DNA of 56,252 bases from Sulfurovum sp. (GCA_027081115.1 JALWLD010000042.1:1-56252), one strand, 5' to 3'. Numbered from the stretch's first letter, positions 24,276-33,464 are shown. Notes: generated by a model not told the origin, from the sequence alone. Made by a program: numbers and translations.

Positions 24276-25367
24276 CTAGACAAACAGTAAAAATCCAAAC
24301 ACAATAAACAGAATAAAGTGCAAAAAGCCTTCAAGCACATTGGTCTCTCCATCATTGAAGTTTACCATGGAAACCAAAAGTGTCAATGAGATCATCATCG
24401 TTTGAATAGGTGTCAATGAGAGGTTAAGTTCCATATCCAAATAATACGAAGCCACAATAACCGCAGGGATGGTCAATAACACGGTTGCCAAAGAAGCACC
24501 CAAAGCAATATTTATAACTGTTTGCATACGATTATCCACAGCTGCACGCACTGCCGTAATGAGCTCTGGAGCAGCAGAGATGACAGCTACGCCAACGGCA
24601 CCTATAGCTAAAGGCAAACCAAAAGTCTCCAGAGTATTGCCCATAAAGACGGAAAGGACTTCAGCCAAAACACCGATGACCACAATAGAGACAACCAAGT
24701 TAAAGGCATGATACCAGGCGTTGATCTCTTTATGCGGTGTACAGCCACTCTCTTCCTCACACTCAGTCTCCTCTTTGTTTGTATATTCAAAGAAGTATTT
24801 ATGTGATTTGAGTTGTACACGGGTAAAAATAATATAGAGGAAGACAAAGACAATGACATTGAACATCATAAACTTATGATGGTGCACCGGGTCCACAAAT
24901 TCCGGAAGTACCATAGCAATGCCTATAGCTACTAACAACATAGAGAGGTAAGAGTTGGATGAGTCTACATTGTAAGGCTGTTCTCCATACTTGATACCTC
25001 CAATAATAGCAGCAATTCCAAGAAGCCCGTTAATATCAAGCATTACCGCAGAGTAGATGGTATCTCTTGCAAGTTCAGGGTTTTGTGCATGCATCATCAT
25101 AATAACAATGATCACAATCTCTACAATGACTGCAGACATCGTCAAAATCAGTGTACCGTAGGGCTCTCCAAACTTTTCTGCTAACATTTCAGCATGATGT
25201 GCCACGGACATAGCCGCATACATAATCACAACAAACAAAATAGTAAAACCAATCAAATTCCCTGCTGTACTCTCTACCAAAGTATGCTCAAAATAGTGTA
25301 TGCCTATGTAGGTAAATATTGCCAAAAATAGACTGTACTCTTTGGAAAAGTCTTTCAGTAGTTGCAT
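24276..25367 (-). CDS. Ca2+/H+ antiporter-type cation exchanger
   Basis: A 363-residue inner-membrane protein with about ten or eleven hydrophobic segments in two related halves. The first half has EPYGTLILTMSAVIVEIVII and the second AAPELITAVRAAVDN and ALGASLATVLLTIPAVIV. These repeated acidic motifs are typical of the CaCA exchanger superfamily, nearest to ChaA/CAX. A His/Cys/Glu-rich cytoplasmic loop (EETECEEESGCTPHKE) lies between the halves and may bind metal. The gene follows the HTH gene with 1 base between stop and start. It probably exports Ca2+ or Na+ in exchange for protons. Confidence 0.88.
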   Translation of the reverse strand: MQLLKDFSKEYSLFLAIFTYIGIHYFEHTLVESTAGNLIGFTILFVVIMYAAMSVAHHAEMLAEKFGEPYGTLILTMSAVIVEIVIIVIMMMHAQNPELARDTIYSAVMLDINGLLGIAAIIGGIKYGEQPYNVDSSNSYLSMLLVAIGIAMVLPEFVDPVHHHKFMMFNVIVFVFLYIIFTRVQLKSHKYFFEYTNKEETECEEESGCTPHKEINAWYHAFNLVVSIVVIGVLAEVLSVFMGNTLETFGLPLAIGAVGVAVISAAPELITAVRAAVDNRMQTVINIALGASLATVLLTIPAVIVASYYLDMELNLSLTPIQTMMISLTLLVSMVNFNDGETNVLEGFLHFILFIVFGFLLFV

Positions 25368-25368
25368 C

Positions 25369-26019
25369 TTATTTCACCAGATCTTCATAATGCTTATTGG
25401 CATTAATCTTGAGTTTTCCTTCTTCTTTTACAAGACGTTCATCTCCGGCTTTAAATGCTTTTTTCAAACGCTTATAGAGTTTCTCTTGATGTTTCTCTTT
25501 TTTTACACCCAGTGTTTTAAAAAACTTCTTTACAGAGATCCATCGCTCTTCCACAACCTCTACACTCTCTTCCTCTGTAACCACTTCAATAGCTTCTTGT
25601 GAAGCTTTATATTCAAGTTGGTGAACATAGAGATTACGCATCTCATGAAAGGCATCTTTAAGAAGATCAATCTCTCCACGTAGTGTTGTAGATATCTGTT
25701 TATTTGATTTTTTGAGATCTTTTACTGTGTCTTTAAGTACTGCGATGGTTTCATCTTTAGCCTCTAGTAATGCCTTATAGTCTTTTGAAAGGTTTTGTTT
25801 GGATGTAGAAGCAGATTTTTCAGGCTTCTTCTCTTTTGTGATGTTCTGTGATGTTTCAGGTACACTTGTTGTTTTTACATTCAGAGTGTCAACAACAATG
25901 TAAAGTTTACCATCTACATTTTTAGCAGTCAGGATACCCCGTTTTATCTTGGCATAAACAGCTTGTCTTGAAATCCCAAGCTCTTTGGCATACTCTGCCG
26001 GTTTCATCAACTTTTCCAT
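25369..26019 (-). CDS. HTH protein with coiled coil (DUF3972-like), possible regulator
   Basis: A 216-residue soluble protein. The N-terminus (MKPAEYAKELGISRQAVYAK, about residues 5-24) is a helix-turn-helix of the excisionase/MerR-like kind, followed by GKLYIVVDT. The middle (about 75-125) is a Lys/Glu-rich coiled coil, and the C-terminus is basic. I recall a similar Campylobacter-type family, DUF3972, but cannot confirm it. Directly upstream of the antiporter gene, it may regulate it or bind the chromosome more widely. Confidence 0.7.
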   Translation of the reverse strand: MEKLMKPAEYAKELGISRQAVYAKIKRGILTAKNVDGKLYIVVDTLNVKTTSVPETSQNITKEKKPEKSASTSKQNLSKDYKALLEAKDETIAVLKDTVKDLKKSNKQISTTLRGEIDLLKDAFHEMRNLYVHQLEYKASQEAIEVVTEEESVEVVEERWISVKKFFKTLGVKKEKHQEKLYKRLKKAFKAGDERLVKEEGKLKINANKHYEDLVK

Positions 26020-26092
26020 TATCTTTCCCTATGTTTACAGTTTTGTAAATCATAACATAAGTTTAATGAAAGGTTGTCAAAAGCCTAAAACT

Positions 26093-26728
26093 TTACTTTT
26101 GTGTACCATCAAGTATAGGCACAAAAAGGCACTGTTCTATGGTTTCAGAAGTGATTCGTCCATTCTTTTTATAATATCGCGTAATAATATGATAATTCTC
26201 AGTCTCTTCCACTGGTGCAATCAGAATACCCCCTTCTGCCAACTGTTCAAACAATACTTCAGGCACCTCTTTGGCTGTAGCGGAAAAGAGAATACGCTCA
26301 AAAGGTGCATACTGTTTCCAGCCTCTTTGTCCATCATCAAAACGGGTAAAGATATTGTGTATTTCAAGTTTGGAAAAAGTATTCTTTGCTTCTTTAAGCA
26401 ATTCATCAATACGTTCAATCGTAAAGACACGGCGACATATTTTACTCAAAATGGCTGCCTGATATCCAGATCCGCAACCCACTTCAAGCACAGAATCAAC
26501 ACCATTAAGTTCCAAATGTTGTGTCATCTTTGCTACAGTAAGAGGAGAAGATATCCATTGACTTGCGGCAAGTGGCAGTGCATCAAGTTTATAAGAGAGA
26601 TGCTTAAATTCATTAGGAACAAAAGCTTCTCTGTCAATTGATAAAAATGCCTCTTTGACATGTGGATCAAGTGTAAAGTGTTGCTCCATCTCATTGACAA
26701 GATTTTGTCTGTTTCTTGCTTTTATCAT
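26093..26728 (-). CDS. pcm: Protein-L-isoaspartate O-methyltransferase
   Basis: A 211-residue SAM-dependent enzyme that repairs isoaspartyl residues in aged proteins. The motifs are in order: ISSPLTVAKMTQHL, VLEVGCGSGYQAAILS (SAM site, about residues 79-94), FERILFSATAKEVPE and LAEGGILIAPV. The length fits the family. The AAGGGA upstream lies somewhat far from the ATG. It is in the same direction as its neighbours, with 54 bases to the hydrolase gene upstream. Confidence 0.95.
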   Translation of the reverse strand: MIKARNRQNLVNEMEQHFTLDPHVKEAFLSIDREAFVPNEFKHLSYKLDALPLAASQWISSPLTVAKMTQHLELNGVDSVLEVGCGSGYQAAILSKICRRVFTIERIDELLKEAKNTFSKLEIHNIFTRFDDGQRGWKQYAPFERILFSATAKEVPEVLFEQLAEGGILIAPVEETENYHIITRYYKKNGRITSETIEQCLFVPILDGTQK

Positions 26729-26782
26729 TATACGATATATCCCTTGTTGCCTTGTAGTATGCGAATTTTATCTAAAGTGTGA

Positions 26783-27517
26783 TTAATCCATTACGATATA
26801 TCGTCTAATTTTCTTGATTTCCCTAAAGTCTATCATGCCCTCTATAACACGCTGTGTATCATCCATCACTACATTGCCATAGGGAGAGATGATCGCTGAA
26901 GAGCTTGCCATATCATCATCTGAAGAGTTCGCAACCACTACATAACACTGGTTCATCACTGCCAAAGCAGTAGAGAGTATCTCCAAATGTTTTTTCCGTA
27001 GTAAACCCCACCGAGCAGGTACTATTACCACATCTACACCCTCTATCTGCTTCCAGAGATCTTTGAACCTCAGTTCAAAGCAGATAAGAATTGCATACTT
27101 GATACCATCAATTTCAAACGGTATAATCTTCTTCTTTTTCCCTGCATGGAAATAAAGGTCTTCATCACCAAGCTTAAAAAGTTTAACCTTGTTCTGCTTA
27201 TAGACAATCTTATGTTTATGGATGACAACAGCCTGATTGACAAAGCCGTCTCCCTCTTCAAGGATCAAGGTGATCACAAGTATCTGATCTGCAATCTCCT
27301 GTTTAAGAATCTTAAGTGCCTTGGCTGAAAACTTTGCTGCTGTAGCAAGGTGTTCATAATCATAGGCAGTCAAGTAGACTTCCGGTGCTACGATCAGTTT
27401 TTTATCTTGATGTTCCCGTATATATTGTAAAAGCTTATCAAGATTCTCCTGGTAGCGTTTTGCCGAAGCCAGCTGTAAGACAGCCACATCTATATTTTTT
27501 GGGATAGTTCGTATCAT
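26783..27517 (-). CDS. Carbon-nitrogen hydrolase (nitrilase superfamily)
   Basis: About 244 residues with the nitrilase-fold catalytic triad: Glu in LIVAPEVYLTAYD, Lys in KQNKVKLFKLGDED and Cys in AILICFELRFKDLW. It should hydrolyse an amide or nitrile, and the substrate is not evident. I chose the ATG at 27517, 6 bases after TAGGAG, over an in-frame GTG just before it. It follows nrdB by 9 bases in an apparent operon with pcm and the HTH gene. Confidence 0.9.
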   Translation of the reverse strand: MIRTIPKNIDVAVLQLASAKRYQENLDKLLQYIREHQDKKLIVAPEVYLTAYDYEHLATAAKFSAKALKILKQEIADQILVITLILEEGDGFVNQAVVIHKHKIVYKQNKVKLFKLGDEDLYFHAGKKKKIIPFEIDGIKYAILICFELRFKDLWKQIEGVDVVIVPARWGLLRKKHLEILSTALAVMNQCYVVVANSSDDDMASSSAIISPYGNVVMDDTQRVIEGMIDFREIKKIRRYIVMD

Positions 27518-27526
27518 CACACACTC

Positions 27527-28546
27527 CTAGAAATCATCAAGATCCAAAGATCCTTTTGAGTAGTTTGTTACATTACCTTCAAAGAAGTTTGTTTTTTGAT
27601 CATTGAATTGAGAGAAGTTATCAACCCATTTGATAGGGTGTTCTACATTGTAAAGTTTTTCAAGTCCTACTGCGTGTAGTCTCTTGTCCGCCAAATACTT
27701 TATATACTGCTCAATGATCTCATCCGTAAGCCCCAGTATCTGCCCCTGAGTAATATACGCACCCCATTCACACTCAAGTTTCACAGCATCTTCAAACATC
27801 GCATAAACATCTGCAATAAGCTCTTTTGTAAAGAGTTCCGGTCTCTCTTTTTTAGTCGCATTGATCATGTTTTGGAAAAGAAGTAAATGTGTCACTTCAT
27901 CTCTTTGAATAAAACGGATCATCTGTGCGGTTCCCAACATCTTATCAGAGCGGGCAAGTGTATAAAGGTAAGCAAAACCACTGTAAAAATAGATGCCTTC
28001 AAGTATCTGATTGGCAAACATTGCTTTGACAATATTTTCATCTGACGGATTTGAGGACAACTCTTCATAAATTTTAGCAATAGCATCATTTTTAGACTTG
28101 AGCTTCATATCTCTTCTCCACAATTCATAGATCTCTTGAGAGTTGGTAGAGATACTGTCAACCATAACTGCATAACTTTGAGAGTGCAGAGCTTCTTCAA
28201 AAGCCTGTCTAACCAAAATAAGGTTGACTTCCGGAGAAGTAATAAATGGATTCAGGTTGTCAATAATATTATTTGTTTGTAAAGAATCCATAAAAATTAG
28301 CTGTGCCAGCACCTTGTCATAGGCAGATTTCTCTGCATCTGTCAAATGTTTGTAGTCATTGACATCTCTTGTCATATCAACCTCTTTGGGAAACCATGTA
28401 TTATTTAACATCATCTCCCAAAGGTTATAAGCCCATTGATATTTTATATCATTAAGTTCAAAGATTCCTGTAGGATCTCCACCAAATATTTTTCGCTCAG
28501 ATGTTTTTTCTTCTGAGTCAGGATTATAAATTTTTTTACGTAACAT
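27527..28546 (-). CDS. nrdB: Ribonucleotide reductase beta subunit, class Ia
   Basis: A 339-residue subunit holding the di-iron tyrosyl radical cofactor. Metal ligands are visible in [26 protein letters not shown] and [12 protein letters not shown]. The Tyr four residues after the His in [12 protein letters not shown] matches the radical tyrosine, so this is the classical type. The frame extends to 28576. I chose the ATG at 28546, which gives [11 protein letters not shown] after AAGGT. nrdA is not in the window. It heads a minus-strand run with its own TATAAT upstream. Confidence 0.95.
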   Translation of the reverse strand: MLRKKIYNPDSEEKTSERKIFGGDPTGIFELNDIKYQWAYNLWEMMLNNTWFPKEVDMTRDVNDYKHLTDAEKSAYDKVLAQLIFMDSLQTNNIIDNLNPFITSPEVNLILVRQAFEEALHSQSYAVMVDSISTNSQEIYELWRRDMKLKSKNDAIAKIYEELSSNPSDENIVKAMFANQILEGIYFYSGFAYLYTLARSDKMLGTAQMIRFIQRDEVTHLLLFQNMINATKKERPELFTKELIADVYAMFEDAVKLECEWGAYITQGQILGLTDEIIEQYIKYLADKRLHAVGLEKLYNVEHPIKWVDNFSQFNDQKTNFFEGNVTNYSKGSLDLDDF

Positions 28547-28578
28547 AGTGATACCTTGATTGATTTTTAATATCAAAC

Positions 28579-28584
28579 ATTATA
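28579..28584 (-). promoter_or_regulatory. -10 box of nrdB
   Basis: TGTGTATAAT on the minus strand, an extended -10, 33 bases before the nrdB ATG. Confidence 0.55.
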
Positions 28585-28625
28585 CACATTTAGACTTTCA
28601 GCGTGATTTTTAGATACACTTTTGT

Positions 28626-29147
28626 ATGAAAAATATGGAACCAGAAAAAGTAGAACAACTACTACAAATCATTCAAAAAAAACCTGCTCAGCGCATTGTA
28701 CATTTCTCAAACGGTAGCCACATTCTCTCTAAAGCTTTGGCAGCACTTTGCAAAGAGTATCAAAGTGACTATTACCTCAACTGTGTAAAAGATGCCTGCT
28801 TTGAGAAAGCAAAAACCAAATATGAAAACCAGTCTCATGTCCATGTCATGAAATTTGCGCTGCAACGCCCCCGTTATAAAATTCAGGGAATCGAATATGA
28901 CTATCTTATAGCTACACTCAATTTTCAAGAGCTAGACAAAGAGAGTTTTTTAAGCAAATGTTACCCTATTATTAGAACCGGAGGTAACATTGTACTTCTC
29001 ATCCCTAACGCTAACTATAATCAACAAGATGAGTGGAATGCCCTTCTTGAGGAAAAGTATTATGTCTCTGCCACCATTATCAATGATATCTTTGATGATT
29101 ATGATGTGATCGTTGCCAAACGTATGCATGGTTGGGGTAATGACTAG
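28626..29147 (+). CDS. Methyltransferase-fold-like protein, unknown
   Basis: A 173-residue soluble protein. The alternation of QRIVHFSNGSHILSKALAAL, YDYLIATLNFQEL, YPIIRTGGNIVLLIPN and YDVIVAKR resembles the later strands of a class I methyltransferase. There is no GxGxG SAM motif, so activity is doubtful. It diverges from nrdB. A structured intergenic element and a terminator-like hairpin follow. I cannot name a function. Confidence 0.6.
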   Translation: MKNMEPEKVEQLLQIIQKKPAQRIVHFSNGSHILSKALAALCKEYQSDYYLNCVKDACFEKAKTKYENQSHVHVMKFALQRPRYKIQGIEYDYLIATLNFQELDKESFLSKCYPIIRTGGNIVLLIPNANYNQQDEWNALLEEKYYVSATIINDIFDDYDVIVAKRMHGWGND

Positions 29148-29160
29148 TGTATTAATTAAA

Positions 29161-29236
29161 GGTAACTTCTCACGTAAAATCATATAGGAGTTAAGTACCA
29201 ATAGGGGAAGAGATACTTCAACAGTGAAAAGTTACC
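29161..29236. other. Strongly structured intergenic element, candidate ncRNA
   Basis: GGTAACTTCTCAC (29161-29173) pairs with GTGAAAAGTTACC (29224-29236): 13 bp with one mismatch. Inside it GTTAAGTA pairs with TACTTCAAC with one bulged base, giving a long branched or bulged hairpin of 76 nt. It lies outside any gene I can support. No known RNA family is recognised. Confidence 0.45.
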
Positions 29237-29261
29237 CTGAAGACTTGACCAAAATATGGCC

Positions 29262-29305
29262 GAGTGTCATACGAGGGGGAGGGAGGAAGAAAAATGATGA
29301 CACTC
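29262..29305 (+). terminator. 9-bp hairpin with purine-rich loop
   Basis: GAGTGTCAT (29262-29270) pairs perfectly with ATGACACTC (29297-29305), followed by TTTAATCTT. The 26-base loop is almost all purine. It probably ends plus-strand transcription from the gene at 28626 or from the structured element before it. Confidence 0.55.
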
Positions 29306-29368
29306 TTTAATCTTCATACCCGTAGTATAGTGATTTAGTGTGTACTGTTTGTGAAGTTTCTCAGAAAC

Positions 29369-29680
29369 CTATAAATAACTGCAGCAGTAATCAGTAACAG
29401 CTTTTACATTTACTTGAAACTTGCTGTTTGCAGGTACATTAAAAGTATCTCCGTCTTTTATTGTTCTCCAACTGTCACTTCCGGGCAACTTCACATCCAA
29501 CTCACCAGAAGTGATCTCCATAAGCTCTGCAGCAACTGTTCCAAATTCATACTCTCCAGGTAACATAAAACCCAATGTTTTTTTACTGCCATCCGGGAAA
29601 TTAACAGTACGGCTTGTTACCGCACCATCAAAATAGCTGTTCCCTGCAAGTTCTACATTTACATTTTCAAATTCTTTCAT
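29369..29680 (-). CDS. ppnP: Pyrimidine/purine nucleoside phosphorylase
   Basis: A 103-residue single-domain cupin of the PpnP (former DUF1255) family, which splits many nucleosides with phosphate. It has [40 protein letters not shown] and [13 protein letters not shown], all characteristic. The frame extends to 29704. I chose the ATG at 29680, with AAAAAAGG 7 bases before it, which gives a normal family length. It stands alone and diverges from the rhodanese gene. Confidence 0.92.
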   Translation of the reverse strand: MKEFENVNVELAGNSYFDGAVTSRTVNFPDGSKKTLGFMLPGEYEFGTVAAELMEITSGELDVKLPGSDSWRTIKDGDTFNVPANSKFQVNVKAVTDYCCSYL

Positions 29681-29785
29681 ACCAAGACCTTTTTTGGAAA
29701 GCATTATAACAAAATCCTCTACAAGCCTCTTTACAGAGACTATGTATAACTTTATGCTATACTATAAAAAAAGAAAAAGGGATTA

Positions 29786-30460
29786 ATGATGCGACTTCTT
29801 ATACTATTTAGTTTACTCATCTTTAGTCTACATGCTAAAGAGAATATCCAATCTTTACAATTTTCAGGAGTAAGCAGTACCTATAAAGAGAAGAAGATCT
29901 TTATAGAGAGGCTCTCTCATCCCAAATGTCTTGATGTAGGTATTACCCCTGAACACATCTTTGGAGGGAATCTTGCAAGTAAAGATGTACCTAAAGAGTG
30001 TCAAAAGAGTTTTGTGACCACGCTAGGTATTGTACAACCCATCTCACTAGGCAAAGGAGTGAGAACGGTAGGAGAACTTGAAGTATTAAACTTCTTAAAA
30101 CTCTTGGCTATTGCACCACAGAAATATGCTATTATAGATTCCAGAAAACCTTCCTGGTATAAAGAGATTACTATTCCGCACTCTATCAATATCCCTTACA
30201 CAGACATTGCCTATGATGAGCATTTCCCCGAAGATTTTACAAAAAATCTACTACTACTTAATGTCACAGTGCGAGGGGAGCAATTAGATTTTTCGAAAGC
30301 AAAAGAGTTAATACTTTTTTGTAACGGTAGCTGGTGTGCACAATCTGCCAGAGCTATTGATGAACTTATTAAGCTTGGATATCCCCCTGAAAAACTTTTT
30401 TGGTACAGAGGCGGTTTACAGGACTGGATAGGCTTAGGATTTACTGCTATCAAGCCCTAA
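29786..30460 (+). CDS. Periplasmic rhodanese-like sulfurtransferase
   Basis: A 224-residue protein with a signal peptide (about 1-17, ending LHA). A poorly defined N-terminal region (about 20-110) is followed by a rhodanese domain (about 115-222) containing YAIIDSRKPSWYKEITIPHS and the active loop LFCNGSWCAQSARAIDEL. The first Cys is the likely persulfide carrier, and a second Cys in the loop is less usual. RGGLQDWIGLGF ends the domain as expected. A second in-frame ATG follows the first. In this sulfur-oxidising context it may move sulfane sulfur in the periplasm. Confidence 0.88.
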   Translation: MMRLLILFSLLIFSLHAKENIQSLQFSGVSSTYKEKKIFIERLSHPKCLDVGITPEHIFGGNLASKDVPKECQKSFVTTLGIVQPISLGKGVRTVGELEVLNFLKLLAIAPQKYAIIDSRKPSWYKEITIPHSINIPYTDIAYDEHFPEDFTKNLLLLNVTVRGEQLDFSKAKELILFCNGSWCAQSARAIDELIKLGYPPEKLFWYRGGLQDWIGLGFTAIKP

Positions 30461-30524
30461 AGCCAGGACTACACATCAATTCTACATAACACTACTATAC
30501 TGACAGAAGTAAAGGAGTGATGCT

Positions 30525-31808
30525 ATGAAAAAGAACACATTCTCACTTATTGACAACCGCACAGGAAAAAACTACGAATATCCTATTTTAGATGCAACAC
30601 GAGGTCCCTCTGTCTTGGATATGCGTACTTTCTTTAAAGACAGTGACATGTTTACCTATGACCCCGGATTTACCTCAACGGCAAGCTGTACTTCAGAAAT
30701 CACATTTATTGATGGGGCAAAGGGAGAATTACGATACCGTGGTATTCCTATAGAAGAACTTGCCCTCAACCATAGCTATCTGGAAACATGTTATTTACTC
30801 ATGACAGGGGAGCTCCCAGACAAAGATACCCTGCGCGATTTTGATCTGGAGATACGCCACCGTGCATTTTTACATGAAGGTTTACGCCATCTCTTCGCTG
30901 TATTCCCTGACAATGCCCACCCCATGGCAACACTCTCCGCAGCAGTTACCGCCCTCTCAACCTTTTTTGATGACCATGAGACCTGTCAGGATGAAGCTGG
31001 TTACCAGGAAATGGCGAGACGTATCATCTCCAAGATTCCTACTATTGCAGCGTTTGCATACAGACACTCTTTAGGTATCCCCTTTATCCAACCAGACATA
31101 GACCTTGGATTTACAGAAAATTTTCTAACCATGATGAGAGCATACCCTGGCGGGAAAATGCATCTCTGTGCCAACGGGCATGAAACAATCAAAGAGGTAG
31201 AGATACGTGCGCTCGACACCATCTTTACCTTACATGCAGATCATGAACAAAATGCTTCTACTACTGTGGTTAGAGGTGTAGCCTCTACTGGTGCACACCC
31301 CTATGTAGCAATCTCTTCTGGTATCTCTGCACTGTGGGGGCGTGCCCATGGTGGTGCCAATGAATCGGTCATTGCACAACTAGAGATGATCGGCTCAGTA
31401 GAAAATGTCGAAACATTTATACAAAGAGCAAAAGACCCAAATGATGACTTCAGACTTATGGGTTTTGGACACAGGGTCTATAAAAACTTTGATCCCAGAG
31501 CAAAGATACTGAAAAATTTACAAGATGAATTAAGAGAAGAATTACATCTGGATAATGAGCTTATGTCCATTGCCAGAAAAATAGAAGAGATAGCGCTGAG
31601 TGATGACTATTTCATTTCACGAAAACTCTACCCGAATATTGACTTTTATACAGGGATCATCTTAACTGCTCTGCAGATACCAAAAACAATGTTCACACCC
31701 ATTTTTGTTATAGGACGTACCGTTGGCTGGATCACTCAATGGATAGAGTTTAAAAAAGAAAGTAGCTCTAAGATTGCCAGACCAAGGCAACTCTACAAAG
31801 GCAATTAA
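30525..31808 (+). CDS. gltA: Citrate synthase
   Basis: A 427-residue type II citrate synthase joining acetyl-CoA and oxaloacetate. It has TASCTSEITFIDGAKGELRYRGI near the N-terminus, then LHADHEQNASTTVVR, LWGRAHGGANE and FGHRVYKNFDPRAK with the catalytic His residues. The last Asp region is PNIDFYTG. GTAAAGGAG precedes the ATG. It overlaps the convergent gene at 31805 by 4 bases. In an autotrophic sulfur oxidiser it would serve biosynthesis, alongside the reductive TCA cycle expected for the group. Confidence 0.96.
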   Translation: MKKNTFSLIDNRTGKNYEYPILDATRGPSVLDMRTFFKDSDMFTYDPGFTSTASCTSEITFIDGAKGELRYRGIPIEELALNHSYLETCYLLMTGELPDKDTLRDFDLEIRHRAFLHEGLRHLFAVFPDNAHPMATLSAAVTALSTFFDDHETCQDEAGYQEMARRIISKIPTIAAFAYRHSLGIPFIQPDIDLGFTENFLTMMRAYPGGKMHLCANGHETIKEVEIRALDTIFTLHADHEQNASTTVVRGVASTGAHPYVAISSGISALWGRAHGGANESVIAQLEMIGSVENVETFIQRAKDPNDDFRLMGFGHRVYKNFDPRAKILKNLQDELREELHLDNELMSIARKIEEIALSDDYFISRKLYPNIDFYTGIILTALQIPKTMFTPIFVIGRTVGWITQWIEFKKESSSKIARPRQLYKGN

Positions 31809-32197
31809 ACGTTCGCAATCGCTTTGCTCCATTGCTCCATTGCAGCATGGGCATCAGGGTTTGGCGCTTCTAAAAAACTAATCACAAAAGAATCAGCCAT
31901 TTCTGCCACACCTATGGCTCTTGGTCTTACTGCCAATACTTCAGGTTTAGGCAATACTTTACCAAAACAGCAAAGCAGATTTTTGGCATTGAGGATATCC
32001 TCACTGATCTGACCCTCTTTAAGACTATTTGTATGTGTATAGTGGTCAAACTCTCCTATGTATGTAGCAATAGGATGTGCCTCAATCTGACTTTTCAAAT
32101 AGGCAAATATCTCATCGATCGTTTGGTAGCTTGTCTCTTTTTTATCTATCTCCAGTGTAAATACAGGATATTTTTCAAACAATATAATTTCTTTCAT
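31805..32197 (-). CDS. Conserved-looking small soluble protein, unknown
   Basis: A 130-residue soluble protein with no signal or membrane segment. It has a mixed alpha/beta look, with FDHYTHTNSLKEG, a CC pair in AKNLLCCFGKVLPKPEVLAVRPRA and a hydrophobic C-terminal half. It is transcribed toward gltA and overlaps its stop. TTTAAAAGGAAGTTA precedes the ATG, supporting a real gene. I do not recognise it with confidence. Confidence 0.65.
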   Translation of the reverse strand: MKEIILFEKYPVFTLEIDKKETSYQTIDEIFAYLKSQIEAHPIATYIGEFDHYTHTNSLKEGQISEDILNAKNLLCCFGKVLPKPEVLAVRPRAIGVAEMADSFVISFLEAPNPDAHAAMEQWSKAIANV

Positions 32198-32286
32198 TAA
32201 CTTCCTTTTAGCTCATCACTTTAGCCTGTACGGCTTCACTTTGTTACGTCCCTTTTGGTTCTGAACCTGTAAACGACAACACTTTA

Positions 32287-33456
32287 TCACATTCCCGGAA
32301 TTCTGGGGATTTTTCCCAGTTTTGAATTACGGCAATACCAGCCCCAACCCTTTTTCATCCAGTGTCCTACCACTGGCAGAGGTATCATATGTCCGCCTTT
32401 ATTGCTTCTATAGACAAATGCTGCACCATTTCCTGTATCCATGACACATAAAATATTCAAGTGTTCCTCGTAACTATGTTTAGAGTCGATATTTTGCTGA
32501 TGCTGAAAAATGTTATAAGCAACATTTTTAGCCATGACCTCAGCCACATGCCCCTGCTTGGCTCGCCACTCCGGTCCCATAAGAGATACAGAATCACCAA
32601 TGGCATAAATACCTTCAAAACCTTCTATTTCATTATATTCATTGGTCACCACAAAACCTGCTTCACTGAGAGGAAGACCAGACTCCATTAAGATAGAGTG
32701 GCCCGTTCCCGCAGAGATGAACATTGTCAAGTCTGAATCTATTTTGGAACCATCTTCAAATACAATACCATCTTCTTCAAATGTAGAAATTTTTACACCA
32801 ACTTGTTTATGAATATTTGTCATTTTAAACATTTTATCCATCATCACAAGTGCCTTGTCTCCCATTTTTTGACCCGGTTTTTCCATAGGTGCAAAAAAAG
32901 TCAATTCAAACTTATCTCTTAAGCCTTTCTTTTTTAGATAGGTGTCTACATTGAACAGCACTTCAAATGCAGGTCCTCCACGCACGGCAGAAGAGTCTTT
33001 TGGATTGCCTCCAAAGCCCATAGCGATCTTACCAGAACCTTTTTTTACCAAAGTATCCAATCTCTCGTACAATGCTGTTGCCTCTTCTGGTTTACCACAG
33101 ATAGACAGGGTATGCTCTAAACCTTTATGTCTCATCTTGTCTTGTCCCAGAGCAACGACAATATAGTCATACTCATCCAGAACACGTCCACTTTTCAACG
33201 TTACTTTTTTCTCTTTTGCTTCAAAAGTGACAACAGGATCTATAATGAGTTGAAACCCATGTGCAAACGCCAACTGATCAAGAGGCACAGAGACATCTTC
33301 TCTTGTTGTTTCTCCTGTAGGTATCCAGATAGAAGTAGGATAGATATAAAAATAATCCCTATCACTTACCAAAGTAACATCCATCTCCTGTTTTCTGAGA
33401 TAAATCGCTGCTTCAACACCTGCAAATCCACCACCAAGTATCAATACTTTTGCCAT
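32287..33456 (-). CDS. Sulfide:quinone oxidoreductase-like flavoprotein
   Basis: A 389-residue FAD protein of the SQR/FCSD family, with no signal peptide. The FAD motif is VLILGGGFAGVEAA (residues 4-17) and the second FAD motif YAIGDSVSLMGPEW. Cys120 and Cys337 (LCVMDTGNGAAFVY) match two of the three usual SQR cysteines. The third, normally in a CxGAP motif, is missing (SSAVRGGPAFE). It may still reduce quinone with sulfide or another donor, or have changed substrate. It lies next to a small membrane protein and ccoG on the same strand. TTAGGAGAAATC precedes the ATG. Confidence 0.85.
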   Translation of the reverse strand: MAKVLILGGGFAGVEAAIYLRKQEMDVTLVSDRDYFYIYPTSIWIPTGETTREDVSVPLDQLAFAHGFQLIIDPVVTFEAKEKKVTLKSGRVLDEYDYIVVALGQDKMRHKGLEHTLSICGKPEEATALYERLDTLVKKGSGKIAMGFGGNPKDSSAVRGGPAFEVLFNVDTYLKKKGLRDKFELTFFAPMEKPGQKMGDKALVMMDKMFKMTNIHKQVGVKISTFEEDGIVFEDGSKIDSDLTMFISAGTGHSILMESGLPLSEAGFVVTNEYNEIEGFEGIYAIGDSVSLMGPEWRAKQGHVAEVMAKNVAYNIFQHQQNIDSKHSYEEHLNILCVMDTGNGAAFVYRSNKGGHMIPLPVVGHWMKKGWGWYCRNSKLGKIPRIPGM

Positions 33457-33464
33457 GATTTCTC

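Noticed and set aside
25985-26641. A 218-codon plus-strand frame opposite pcm
   Set aside because: The pcm motifs on the minus strand are clear, and the antisense protein has no recognisable features.
29271-29289. A canonical G-quadruplex in the purine loop
   Set aside because: It lacks four runs of three or more G, so at best a two-layer structure could form.
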